The notes beneath the pieces were generated by a model that was given only the letters and a program-made list of their open reading frames with translations, did not search any database and was not told the DNA's origin. From Luteimonas deserti (GTDB lineage Bacteria > Pseudomonadota > Gammaproteobacteria > Xanthomonadales > Xanthomonadaceae), in contig NZ_JACCJZ010000017.1 of assembly GCF_013425765.1 (NCBI RefSeq), positions 186,001-250,000 of the forward strand: a stretch of 64,000 bases of DNA, in the 5' to 3' direction. Position 1 is the first letter of the stretch; each line of letters opens with the position of its first letter. The position numbers were made by a program, and so were the translations under genes. Below are positions 35,955 to 44,922 of this stretch, one piece after another.

Positions 35955-37739
35955 TCAGTCGATGAACTGCAGCCGCGCCAGTTCGGCGTAGAGGCCACCC
36001 TGCGCGAGCAGTTCGGCGTGGGTGCCCTGGGCGACGATCCGGCCCTGGTCCATCACCACGATGCGGTCGGCCTTGAGCACGGTCGCCAGTCGATGCGCGA
36101 TCACCAGGGTGGTCCGGCCTTCCATCAGCCGCGAAAGCGCCTGCTGCACCGCGTGCTCGCTCTGTGCATCCAGTGCCGAGGTCGCTTCGTCCAGCAGCAG
36201 CACCGGCGCATCGCGCAGCAAGGCCCGGGCGATCGCGATGCGCTGCTGCTGGCCACCCGACAGGCGCGCGCCGCGTTCGCCGAGCGGTGCGTCGTAACCC
36301 TCCGGCAACGCTTCGATGAAGGCATGGGCCTCGGCGGCACGCGCCGCGGCCTCGACCTCCGCATCGCTGGCCTCCAGCCGCCCGTAGCGGATGTTGTCGC
36401 GTGCGCTGCCGCCGAAGATCGTCGGTTGCTGCGGCACCAGGGCCAGCTGGGCGCGCAGCGCGTCGGGTGCCATGGCGCGCACGTCGACGCCGTCGATGGC
36501 GAGTGTCCCCTGCGCGGGATCGTGGAACCGCAGCAGCAGCGACAGGACCGTGCTCTTGCCCGCGCCGGAGGGCCCGACCAGGGCGACGGTCTCTCCCGGC
36601 GCCACGCGCAGTGAGAACCCCGCTAGCGCAGGCGCGTCGGGCCGGCTCGGATAATGGAAGCCCACATCGTCGAAGACCAGTTCGCCGCGGGCCGGCGCGA
36701 CCGCCGCGACCGGCGTTGCCGGCGCGCGGATGGCGGGTGTCTCGACCAGCAGTTCGGAAATGCGGCCCATGCCGCCGGCCGCGCGCTGCAGCTCGTTCCA
36801 CACTTCGGCGAGCGCGCCGACCGAACCTGCGCCGAACAGCGCGTACAGCACGAATTGCCCCAGCGTGCCGGGGCTCATGTCGCCGTTGACGACATCGTGC
36901 GCGCCCGACCACAGCACGGCGGTGACCGCGCCGAAGATCAGGGTGATCGCCACGGCGGTGATCAGCGCCTGCAGGCCGATCCGGCGACGCGCGGTGGCCA
37001 CCGACAGCGCCACCGCATCGCCGAAGCGCCCACGCTCATAAGGCTCGCGCGCATGGGCCTGCACGGTGCGGATCGCGCCGAGTGTCTCGTTGGCGAGCGC
37101 GTTCGCATCCGCGATGCGGTCCTGGCTCTGCCGCGAGACCTTTTCCAGCCGACGCCCGCCCAGCACCAGCGGCAGCACGAACAGCGGGATGCCGATCAGG
37201 GTGAAGGCGGCGAGCCGCGGGCTGGTGACCACCAGCATGGTCACGCTGCCGAGCACCATCAGCGTGCTGCGCAGGGCCACCGACATGGTCGAACCGACGA
37301 CCGAGCGCAGCAGCTCGGTGTCGGCGCTGAGCCGGGAGACCAGGTCGCCGCTGCGGTTGCGCTCGAAGAACGCCTGGTCGAGATCGAGCAGATGGCCGTA
37401 CAGGCGGGTGCGCAGGTCCGCCACCACCCGCTCACCGAGCAGCGACACGAAATAGAACCGCGCCGCCGTGAACAGCGCCAGCGCGACCGCGACCGCCAGC
37501 AGCAGGGCGAACGTGGCGTCGATCCGGCTCGCATCGGCGAAGCCGTTGTCGATCATCCGGCGCACGGCCACCGGCAGGCTCAGCGTGGCGACGGACGAGG
37601 CCGCCAGCGCCACCAGCCAGGCCGCCAGCAGCCCGCGCTGGCGCATGACGAACGGCCAGAGTGTCTTGAGCGCGGTGATCCGCGCCTTGGGCGGCGCGCC
37701 GTCGGTGGTCGCGGGCACGCGGGGAGAGCGGAAGGCCAT
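35955..37739 (-). CDS. ABC exporter, fused permease and ATPase
   Basis: A 594-residue half-transporter that works as a homodimer. Six transmembrane helices lie in residues about 25-320, then a nucleotide-binding domain: Walker A GPSGAGKST near 387, signature LSGGQQQRIAIARALL near 488, Walker B VLLLDEAT near 511 and the switch His in VIAHRLATV near 544. This is the type-IV exporter group with MsbA/BmrA; the cargo could be lipid, peptide or drug. It starts within the yigZ-like gene's stop (TGATG) and is last in an operon led by an ECF sigma factor. Confidence 0.93.
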   Translation of the reverse strand: MAFRSPRVPATTDGAPPKARITALKTLWPFVMRQRGLLAAWLVALAASSVATLSLPVAVRRMIDNGFADASRIDATFALLLAVAVALALFTAARFYFVSLLGERVVADLRTRLYGHLLDLDQAFFERNRSGDLVSRLSADTELLRSVVGSTMSVALRSTLMVLGSVTMLVVTSPRLAAFTLIGIPLFVLPLVLGGRRLEKVSRQSQDRIADANALANETLGAIRTVQAHAREPYERGRFGDAVALSVATARRRIGLQALITAVAITLIFGAVTAVLWSGAHDVVNGDMSPGTLGQFVLYALFGAGSVGALAEVWNELQRAAGGMGRISELLVETPAIRAPATPVAAVAPARGELVFDDVGFHYPSRPDAPALAGFSLRVAPGETVALVGPSGAGKSTVLSLLLRFHDPAQGTLAIDGVDVRAMAPDALRAQLALVPQQPTIFGGSARDNIRYGRLEASDAEVEAAARAAEAHAFIEALPEGYDAPLGERGARLSGGQQQRIAIARALLRDAPVLLLDEATSALDAQSEHAVQQALSRLMEGRTTLVIAHRLATVLKADRIVVMDQGRIVAQGTHAELLAQGGLYAELARLQFID

Positions 37740-38341
37740 CAGCGGGACTCGTCCGCGGCGGGTGCGAACTGGACCTGGTTCCGGGTGGCATCGCGCAGGC
37801 GTGTTTTCAAGTCCGCCACGCGATCGCTCGGCAGTTCGAGGCGCAGGCGGGCGCCGTCGGGCTGGAATGTCTCGTCGAGCTTGCGGGCATGCGCGGCGGG
37901 CAATGCGGCATGCAGCGCGCCGAGCGCATCGAAGGGCGCGTGCAGCGAGAGCACGGTCATCGCGATCAGTGGACGTCGCGGCGCCGTGCGCAGGCACTCC
38001 GCGGCGCAGCCGCCGTAGGCGCGTACCAGACCGCCGGCACCGAGCTTGACGCCGCCGTACCAGCGCACCACAGCCACGATGATCCGGTCGAAACCCTGGC
38101 CGTCGATCGCGGCGAGGATGGGGCGCCCGGCGGTACCGGCCGGTTCGCCATCGTCGCTGGAGCGGTACTGCGCGCCGACCCGCCACGCCCAGCACGTGTG
38201 GGTGGCGTCGGCCACCTGCAGCGTGCGCAGCACCGACTGCGCGTGTGCCTCGTCCTCCACCGCGCGCGCCGTCGCCTCGAACCGGCTGTGGCGGACCTCG
38301 AGCACGTGCGTGGCCGGACCGGCCAGCGTGTCCAGCGGCAT
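37739..38341 (-). CDS. YigZ/IMPACT-family protein
   Basis: A 200-residue protein of the UPF0029/IMPACT family. The N-terminal domain carries RHSRFEATARAVEDEAHAQ and SSDDGEPAGTAGRPIL, then VVRWYGGVKLGAGGLVRAYG, all diagnostic. The C-terminal DUF1949-like part (about 135-200) is present. Eukaryotic IMPACT modulates translation control; the bacterial role is unsettled. The gene is 7 nt after the anti-sigma gene and overlaps the ABC exporter start, so it belongs to that operon. Confidence 0.93.
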   Translation of the reverse strand: MPLDTLAGPATHVLEVRHSRFEATARAVEDEAHAQSVLRTLQVADATHTCWAWRVGAQYRSSDDGEPAGTAGRPILAAIDGQGFDRIIVAVVRWYGGVKLGAGGLVRAYGGCAAECLRTAPRRPLIAMTVLSLHAPFDALGALHAALPAAHARKLDETFQPDGARLRLELPSDRVADLKTRLRDATRNQVQFAPAADESR

Positions 38342-38348
38342 CGGACGC

Positions 38349-39296
38349 TCAGTCCAGCAGCGCGCGGAGGTCGGCGGGCAGTTCGGCGCGCGGATAGCGG
38401 CGGTGGAACTCGGCCAGGCTCGCCCGCGCGGCGGCGATCTCGCCCGCGTCGAGCAACTCGCGCACGCGCTCGAGCCAGGCGCGTTGCACCTCCGGCGAAT
38501 CGGCCGAGGCGGGGGGCTGGTCCTCATCGGCGGCGTCGAAGGCCGGTTCCGCCTGGGGCAGCCGACGCAGCGTGGGAGCATCGCGCCGCGTGTCCGGCGG
38601 CGTGGCGATCCGCTCCTGCGCCTGGCTGCGCGCGAGGCTCGGGATGGACGCCGCGGACGGGCCGTCGCTCGCCATCGTCTCGGTTCCGAACGCCGTGGGC
38701 GGGGCCGGTGGCGCGGACGGAGCCGGCGGGGCCGGCGGAGGCGGGGAGGGCACAGGGGTGACCGAAGGAGCCGCGGGCGGCGCCAACGCCGTATCGACCT
38801 CGATCGGTTCGGCTGGCGGAGACGGCGCCGTCGCCGCGCGCTGCGGTGCGGATTCAGGCGTTCCGGCGCCTGCCTGTCGCGTCGCCGTGTCGTCATCCGG
38901 CGGCGTGGCCTCGACCGCCATGCGTCGGGCAGGTTCCATGCGTGCGTCCCGGGACACGGGCGCCTCGACTGCTGTCATGTCCGACCACGGCTCGGGTCGC
39001 GCATCGGGCCCGGGACGCAGCTGCCAGGCCACACCCACCGCGACGAGCAGCGCGGCTGCCACGCCCACCCCCGTCGGCCAGCGACGCCGCCGCGGTGTGC
39101 GGGGCCGGTATGTCCGTGCCGGCGGAACACCGCCGCCAGGCGCACGGTCTGTGTCGCGCGCGGCTGCCGCCCGTCGTGCCGCCTGCAGGATGGCCGCGTC
39201 CAGCGCAGGCGAGGGCGCGTCCGTCGCCATGCGCGCCAGGCCGTCTGCGACGGCCTGCTCGTCCGGATCCAGCGGAGGGCGGGGTGGAGGATTCAT
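38349..39296 (-). CDS. Putative anti-sigma factor, single-pass membrane protein
   Basis: A 315-residue protein with a short cytoplasmic N-terminal part (LDPDEQAVADGLARMATDAP), a basic stop-transfer stretch, one transmembrane helix at about residues 75-92 and a long Pro/Ala/Thr-rich periplasmic linker. A conserved-looking C-terminal helix pair (VRELLDAGEIAAARASLAEF and HRRYPRAELP) ends the protein. The start codon overlaps the stop of the ECF sigma gene (ATGA), the usual sigma/anti-sigma arrangement. No zinc HxxxCxxC motif is seen, so it is not a ZAS-type anti-sigma. Function is inferred from context. Confidence 0.75.
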   Translation of the reverse strand: MNPPPRPPLDPDEQAVADGLARMATDAPSPALDAAILQAARRAAAARDTDRAPGGGVPPARTYRPRTPRRRRWPTGVGVAAALLVAVGVAWQLRPGPDARPEPWSDMTAVEAPVSRDARMEPARRMAVEATPPDDDTATRQAGAGTPESAPQRAATAPSPPAEPIEVDTALAPPAAPSVTPVPSPPPPAPPAPSAPPAPPTAFGTETMASDGPSAASIPSLARSQAQERIATPPDTRRDAPTLRRLPQAEPAFDAADEDQPPASADSPEVQRAWLERVRELLDAGEIAAARASLAEFHRRYPRAELPADLRALLD

Positions 39297-39859
39297 GGGT
39301 TCATCGTCGCGCGCAGTTTGTCCATCGCGTAGCGGAGTCGGGACTTCACGGTCTCGCGTCCGGTGCCAGTGATCTCCGCGATCTCCTCCAGCGTCAGTTC
39401 CTGTTCCAGCCGGAGCAGGACGACCTCGCGCTGCTCGGCGGGCAGCGCGTCCAGCGCCGCCTGCAGGCCACGCTGCGCGTCGAGCGCGGCGGTGAGGCCC
39501 TCGGGCGTATGCGGATCCTCGATCTGCGCGGTGCGCAGGTCCGCATCGTCCGGGGCCGAGGGGCGATGGCGCGTGGCGCGCCAGTGATCGGCGAGACGAT
39601 TGTGGGCGATCCGGTAGAGCCAGGTCGTGAACATCGCCTCCGGCGTCCAGTCGGCATGCGCCGCGATCACCCGCTGCCAGACGTCCTGGAAGATGTCGTC
39701 GGCCAGTGCGCGGTTGCGCAGCTGGCGGACCAGGAAGCGGTAGAGCTTGTCGCGATGGCGTCCGTAGAGAACGTCGAACGCGGCGACGTCGCCTGCGGAC
39801 CAGGCCCGCATCAGCGCATCGTCGCCGGGTACTGCGCGGGGGCTGGCGACGTCGTCCAT
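39293..39859 (-). CDS. ECF-family RNA polymerase sigma factor
   Basis: A 188-residue sigma factor. Region 2 (about residues 22-90) includes LYGRHRDKLYRFLVRQLRNR and ADDIFQDVWQRV. Region 4 (about 130-185) includes LPAEQREVVLLRLEQELTLE and IAEITGTGRETVKSRLRYAM. It is first in an operon with an anti-sigma factor, a YigZ protein and an ABC exporter. I see no clear ECF-type promoter repeat before it. The regulon is unknown. The 189-bp gap to the divergent GGDEF-EAL gene would hold both promoters. Confidence 0.95.
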   Translation of the reverse strand: MDDVASPRAVPGDDALMRAWSAGDVAAFDVLYGRHRDKLYRFLVRQLRNRALADDIFQDVWQRVIAAHADWTPEAMFTTWLYRIAHNRLADHWRATRHRPSAPDDADLRTAQIEDPHTPEGLTAALDAQRGLQAALDALPAEQREVVLLRLEQELTLEEIAEITGTGRETVKSRLRYAMDKLRATMNP

Positions 39860-40048
39860 GGCGCGCAGAGTACGTGGTGGCCGCAGACCCGGGAAGCCCG
39901 CGATCGGCAGGACCCGGCGGGTGGGCAGGAGGCAATCGGCGCGCATGACGTGCATCAACGCGCGTGCGGCCGGGCCGGGGTCGCCGCGCGGTGGGGGCGA
40001 CGGTTTTGGGTATGCTCGCGGCGGGGGAATCCACAGAACGGACGCATC

Positions 40049-42937
40049 GTGCCTGCTCGCCATCGAACATCGACGGCCGCCCGGCAGTCGCTCGTCGACG
40101 TCGCCGCGCATGTGCGGCCGATCGTCGCGACGGCGCCGGCGGGCACGTACGTCCGGATCCACTGGCGCTGCCCGGTATTGGGCGCGGGGCACGTCGTCTC
40201 GGACCCGGCCATGGCGATGCCCAGTGAACGTCTCGACGCGGCACTGGAGGCGGCGGGCGGCCTGGGGGATCCGGCGATCGACGTGCTTGCGGTCGATACC
40301 GGCGCGTGCTTCGCGATCGCCTGCGAGCCGGCCGCGCTCGATCCGGCCGGACGCGCCTGGCAGCAGCTCGCGCTGCGCAGCGCCGCGATCGCACTCGACG
40401 CGGTGCGCGGCGAGCGCAGGCTCGACCAGTTGCGGCGCTCCGAGCGCCTGCAGCAGGCGCTCTACGCCATTGCCGATCTCGCCGGCTCGACCCTGGACAT
40501 GGACGATGTGCTCGGGCGGATCCACGGCATCGTCGGTGGGCTCACCACGGCCGAAAACTTCTACATCGTGCTCTACGACGATCTGCGCGACACGGTGCGC
40601 TTCCTGTATTTCGTCGACGAACGCGATCCGTGGACGGCCGATCCGGACGAGGAGCTGCAACTCGACGCGATGCCGCCGAGCCTTACCACCACCCTGCTGC
40701 GGCACGGCCAGCCGCTGGTCGGGCCCTCGGCCGAGCTGCGCCGTCGCCACGGGGTCGATCTGGTGGAATCACTCACCGGCCCAGACAGCGCGGACTGGCT
40801 GGGCGTGCCGATGCGCCGCGACGGTCGCGTCTGCGGCGCGATCGTCGTGCAGAGTTACGACCTGCCGGGACGCTACAGCGACGAAGACCGCGCGTTGCTG
40901 GAATTCGTCGCGCAGCACATCCTCACCGCGCTCGAGCGCCGCCAGGCACGGGCCGAACTGGAGCGCCGGGTGGTCTCGCGGACCATCGAGCTGCAGGAGG
41001 CGAACTTCGGTCTACAGGCGCAGATCGCCGAGCGCGAACGCGCAGGCAAGCTGCAGCGCGCGCTCTACCGGATCAGCGAACTGTCGGTGGCCGCCGGCAG
41101 CCTCGAGCGGTTCTACGCCGACCTCCATGCGATCGTCGGCGAACTGCTGTACGCGCGCAATTTCTACGTCGCCATGCTGAGCGCGGACGGCCAGCAGCTC
41201 GAGTTTCCGTACTCGGTGGACGAGCGCGACGCCGAGCGGCGCGCCCGTCCCCTCGGCAACGGCCTCACCGAATACGTCATCGCCAGCGGCCAGCCGCTGC
41301 TGGTGCGGCGCGAGAGCATCCTGCTGCTGGAGGCCACGGGTCATGTGCGCAGTCGCGGCACCCGTGCCCAGTGCTGGCTCGGCGTGCCGCTGACCCGGGA
41401 CGGCCGTCCGGTCGGCGCGATCGCGGTGCAGAGCTACGACCCGCGCATCGGATTCTCGCCCGACGACCAGGAACTGCTGACCTTCGTCGCCCATCACATC
41501 GACAGCGCACTGGAGCGCAAGCGTGCCCAGGCCGCGCTCAACGCGGCACACGCCGAGCTCGAGTTCCGCGTCGAGGCACGCACCCGCGAGCTCGAGGATG
41601 CCAACCGCGAACTGCGTGCGCAGATCGGCGAGCGGATCCGCGCGCAGCAGCGTCTCGTCCACCAGGCGCGGCACGATCCTCTGACCGGGCTGCCCAACCG
41701 CCTGCAGTTGCTGGAGCGCCTCACCACCGCGCTGCAGCCGGACGGCGACGGGCGACGCACGCCGTTCGCGGTGCTGTTCCTCGATCTCGACCGGTTCAAG
41801 CTGGTCAACGACAGCGTGGGCCATGCGGCCGGCGACGCGATGCTCGTCGAGGTCGGCAAGCGCATCGCCGCTTCGCTCGAGCCCAAGGACCTCGTCGCGC
41901 GCCTGGGCGGCGACGAGTTCGCGGTGATGCTCGCGGGCGTGGACGATCCCTGCATCGCCGAGGCGCGAGCCGACGGCCTGCTGAAGTCGCTCGCGGCCCC
42001 GGTCTGGGTCGCGGGTCGCGAGCTCTATCCGTCGGCGAGCATCGGTATCGCGATGTCGCATCCCGACTATCTCGACGGCCACGGCCTGCTGCGTGATGCC
42101 GACGCGGCCATGTACCGGGCCAAGGCCTGCGGGCGCGACCGCAGCGAACGCTTCGACGAGGCGATGCGGGCCGAGGCCACGCGCCTGCTGGATCTCGAGG
42201 CTGACCTGCGGCGGGCGATCCTGCAGGATGCGTTCGAACCCTGGTTCCAGCCGATCGTCCGCGTCGCCGACGGCGAGGTGGTCGGACACGAAGCGCTGCT
42301 GCGCTGGCGGCATGAACTGCACGGGATGCTGTACCCGGCCGAGTTCATCGGGGTGGGCGAGGACAGCGGCCTGATCGAGCAGGTGGACTGGCTGATGTAC
42401 CGCCACGTGTTCCGCCATCTCGCCGCGGGGGCATCGCCGGGTTACGTGTCGATCAACGTCTCGCCGCGGCATTTCCGCTCCGGTGATTTCGTCGAGCGGC
42501 TGCTGGGGCTCGCGGACGAGGCGGGCGCGGATCCACGCCGGCTGCGGATCGAGATCACCGAGGTCGCATTGCTGGACGATGCGCCGCGCGCGCTGCGCAT
42601 GCTCAATACGCTGCGCACCCACGGTGTCCTGGTGCTGCTGGACGATTTCGGGACCGGCTTCTCCGCGCTGTCCTACCTGCACCGCTTTCCGATCCAGGCG
42701 CTCAAGATCGACCAGAGTTTCGTGCAGGGGCTCGGCAGCGGCATGCATGCCGAGAGCCTGGCCCTGGTGCGCGCGATCCTCGCGCTGGCGGGCACGCTGG
42801 GCATCGACACGATCGCCGAAGGCGTGGAAACCGCGCAGCAGCGTGACCAGTTGCACGCGCTGGGCTGCCAGTATGGGCAGGGCTACTTCTACGGGCGTCC
42901 GTCGAACGCGTTCGAACCGGGAGCGCGGATCGCCTGA
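40049..42937 (+). CDS. Tandem GAF, GGDEF and EAL protein (c-di-GMP turnover)
   Basis: A 962-residue soluble signalling protein. Two GAF domains lie at about residues 150-305 and 340-490, each followed by a coiled-coil helix. The GGDEF motif at about 621-625 (ARLGGDEFAVML) is intact but lacks the RxxD inhibitory site (EPKD instead). The EAL domain begins at VGHEALLRW near 748 and keeps SINVSP, the DDFGTG loop, LKID and IAEGVE, so phosphodiesterase activity is likely; cyclase activity is possible. The GTG start at 40049 is chosen because TATGCT at 40011-40016 is a likely -10 box. No membrane segment or signal peptide is seen, so GAF ligands would be cytoplasmic. Confidence 0.93.
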   Translation: MPARHRTSTAARQSLVDVAAHVRPIVATAPAGTYVRIHWRCPVLGAGHVVSDPAMAMPSERLDAALEAAGGLGDPAIDVLAVDTGACFAIACEPAALDPAGRAWQQLALRSAAIALDAVRGERRLDQLRRSERLQQALYAIADLAGSTLDMDDVLGRIHGIVGGLTTAENFYIVLYDDLRDTVRFLYFVDERDPWTADPDEELQLDAMPPSLTTTLLRHGQPLVGPSAELRRRHGVDLVESLTGPDSADWLGVPMRRDGRVCGAIVVQSYDLPGRYSDEDRALLEFVAQHILTALERRQARAELERRVVSRTIELQEANFGLQAQIAERERAGKLQRALYRISELSVAAGSLERFYADLHAIVGELLYARNFYVAMLSADGQQLEFPYSVDERDAERRARPLGNGLTEYVIASGQPLLVRRESILLLEATGHVRSRGTRAQCWLGVPLTRDGRPVGAIAVQSYDPRIGFSPDDQELLTFVAHHIDSALERKRAQAALNAAHAELEFRVEARTRELEDANRELRAQIGERIRAQQRLVHQARHDPLTGLPNRLQLLERLTTALQPDGDGRRTPFAVLFLDLDRFKLVNDSVGHAAGDAMLVEVGKRIAASLEPKDLVARLGGDEFAVMLAGVDDPCIAEARADGLLKSLAAPVWVAGRELYPSASIGIAMSHPDYLDGHGLLRDADAAMYRAKACGRDRSERFDEAMRAEATRLLDLEADLRRAILQDAFEPWFQPIVRVADGEVVGHEALLRWRHELHGMLYPAEFIGVGEDSGLIEQVDWLMYRHVFRHLAAGASPGYVSINVSPRHFRSGDFVERLLGLADEAGADPRRLRIEITEVALLDDAPRALRMLNTLRTHGVLVLLDDFGTGFSALSYLHRFPIQALKIDQSFVQGLGSGMHAESLALVRAILALAGTLGIDTIAEGVETAQQRDQLHALGCQYGQGYFYGRPSNAFEPGARIA

Positions 42938-42947
42938 TCCGCCAGCG

Positions 42948-44768
42948 CTAGGGCGCCAGCTCGACGCAGTCGCGTCCATTGTGCTTGGCCGCGTACATCG
43001 CCCGGTCGGCGACGGCGAACGCAGCCTCGATCCCGCCGGCATGCGTGGGCGGCAGCACGTGCACACCGATGCTGGCCGTGACCGGGATGCGCAGCGCGCC
43101 CGAAACGCAGGGCTCGGCATTGAGCGCGCGGCGCACCGCCTCGGCGACCGCGAGCGCGCCCTCGTGACCCTGCCCCGGCAGCGCCGCCACGAATTCCTCG
43201 CCGCCGAAGCGTGCGAGCAGCGCATCGTACGGGCGCAGACAGCGCCCGATGCGATGGGCGGCCCAGCGCAGGCAATCGTCGCCGGCGACGTGGCCATGGC
43301 GGTCGTTGATCGACTTGAAATGGTCGAGGTCGATCATCATCAGGGCCAGCGGCGTGTCGCCGGCCCGTGCCTCCTCGGCCAGGGTGGCGAAGGCCTCGTG
43401 GAACCATGACCGGTTGTAGAGGCCGGTCAGACCGTCGCGGCGGCTCGAATCGCGCAGCCGTGCATGCGCTTCCTCCAGCTGCATCAGCGCACTGCGCACT
43501 TCCTGCGTGCGCTGGGCGACCTTGCCCTCCAGACGCTGGTTGGTCTCGGCGCTGATGCGCTGGTTCTCGTTGCGCAGCGCCGCGTAGCGGTGGCCCAGCG
43601 CGATCGACAGCAGCAGCATTTCCAGCGCCGAACCGATCTGCACGCCGTGCTCGGTGATGAAGGTCTTGGGCAGCAGGCCGAACGCGAGCAGGGTGAATGC
43701 CGCCGTGCCGAGCAGGAACATCGACCACGCCAGGAGCAGCAGCTTGGCCGGCGTGTAGCCCCGGCGCAGGACGACCACGGTGGCGACGACGATCCCGATC
43801 ACGCCGACCAGCACCGCGCGCGAGGCCACCGGCGTCGAGATGCGCAGCGGCAGCCAGACCGACGCGAGGCCCAGCAGCACGAAGAAGGCGATCAGCGCCA
43901 GCAGCATGCGGTTGCCTGCCGGCCAGCGCCGCGGCAGTTCGAGAAAGGTCCGCGAGAACTGCAGCATCGCCACCAGCGCCAGGCAGATCGAGATCGGCAC
44001 CGCGTGGTCGGCGAGCCAGGGCGACTCGGGCCACAGATACTCGAACCCCAGGCCGTTGAGGGTGAACAGCACCAGGCCGAAGGCGGTGACGTGGCACAGG
44101 TACCAGAAGTAGCTCGCGTCGCGCAGCCACAACCACAGCACGAGGTTGTAGAAGAACAGCGCCAGCATGATTCCGTAGTACAGGCCGATCGCCAGCTGTG
44201 CGTCGCGCGAAACCTCCATGAAGGCCTTGGGCGTATAGAGCTGAAGCGGCACCTGCATCGAGCTCTGGCTCTGCACGCGGACCAGCAGGTCCACGGGCGT
44301 GCCGAGGGGCAGGTCGAGCGCCATGTTGGGATGGCGGTAACGCACGCTGCGTGCGTCGAACGCGCGGTGGTCGCCGCCGGCGTGATGCAGGGTGCGCCCG
44401 TCGGCGTGACGGACGTAGAGATCGACATGGTCGCTGAGCGGATATTCCTGGACCAGCAGCCACCGCGGCTCCTGCGGATCCAGGTTGACCACGCGCACGT
44501 GGAACCAGAACGCACCTGGCTGGAAGCCGAACGTGTCGTTGCCGCCGGGCAGAGGGGTCATGCCTGCGCCGTCGACCCGCCGCCACACGTCCTCGACCCG
44601 GTCGACCGCCATCGCGTCGTGGTGATAGCGCACCTGCGGCGAGAGGCGCAGGGTCCCGACGCCGGCGACCAGTTCGACGGCCTGGCCCAGCGCGAGCGAC
44701 GGCATCAGCAGCCATGTCATCAGCAGCCATGCTGCCAGACGGTGTCGCCCTGCACGGGTCGCGACCAT
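42948..44768 (-). CDS. 7TMR-DISM diguanylate cyclase
   Basis: A 606-residue membrane receptor. A signal peptide covers about residues 1-28. A periplasmic 7TMR-DISMED2 carbohydrate-binding-like domain (about 35-170) has YPLSDHVDLYVRHADG and LLVRVQSQSSMQVPL. Seven transmembrane helices lie at about 185-385. A coiled coil (about 390-440) leads to the GGDEF domain with active GGEEF near residue 522 (LLARFGGEEFVAAL). RPYD upstream resembles an inhibitory site but is one residue further away than usual. The start at 44768 has AGAGGA upstream. It is convergent with the GGDEF-EAL gene, with 10 nt between their stops. Confidence 0.93.
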   Translation of the reverse strand: MVATRAGRHRLAAWLLMTWLLMPSLALGQAVELVAGVGTLRLSPQVRYHHDAMAVDRVEDVWRRVDGAGMTPLPGGNDTFGFQPGAFWFHVRVVNLDPQEPRWLLVQEYPLSDHVDLYVRHADGRTLHHAGGDHRAFDARSVRYRHPNMALDLPLGTPVDLLVRVQSQSSMQVPLQLYTPKAFMEVSRDAQLAIGLYYGIMLALFFYNLVLWLWLRDASYFWYLCHVTAFGLVLFTLNGLGFEYLWPESPWLADHAVPISICLALVAMLQFSRTFLELPRRWPAGNRMLLALIAFFVLLGLASVWLPLRISTPVASRAVLVGVIGIVVATVVVLRRGYTPAKLLLLAWSMFLLGTAAFTLLAFGLLPKTFITEHGVQIGSALEMLLLSIALGHRYAALRNENQRISAETNQRLEGKVAQRTQEVRSALMQLEEAHARLRDSSRRDGLTGLYNRSWFHEAFATLAEEARAGDTPLALMMIDLDHFKSINDRHGHVAGDDCLRWAAHRIGRCLRPYDALLARFGGEEFVAALPGQGHEGALAVAEAVRRALNAEPCVSGALRIPVTASIGVHVLPPTHAGGIEAAFAVADRAMYAAKHNGRDCVELAP

Positions 44769-44922
44769 GTGGTGTCCTCTGGAGTATCCCTGTCCCGCGC
44801 GGATGCGCCGCGGCCCCGTGCCCGTTCCATCGGTGAAGGCGAACGGGGCCAGCGTACGGGAGCGGCCAGCTGAAATCACCCAGCGGGCATAATCGGCGGC
44901 CCGCCAGTCCGTCGAGGCGTCC

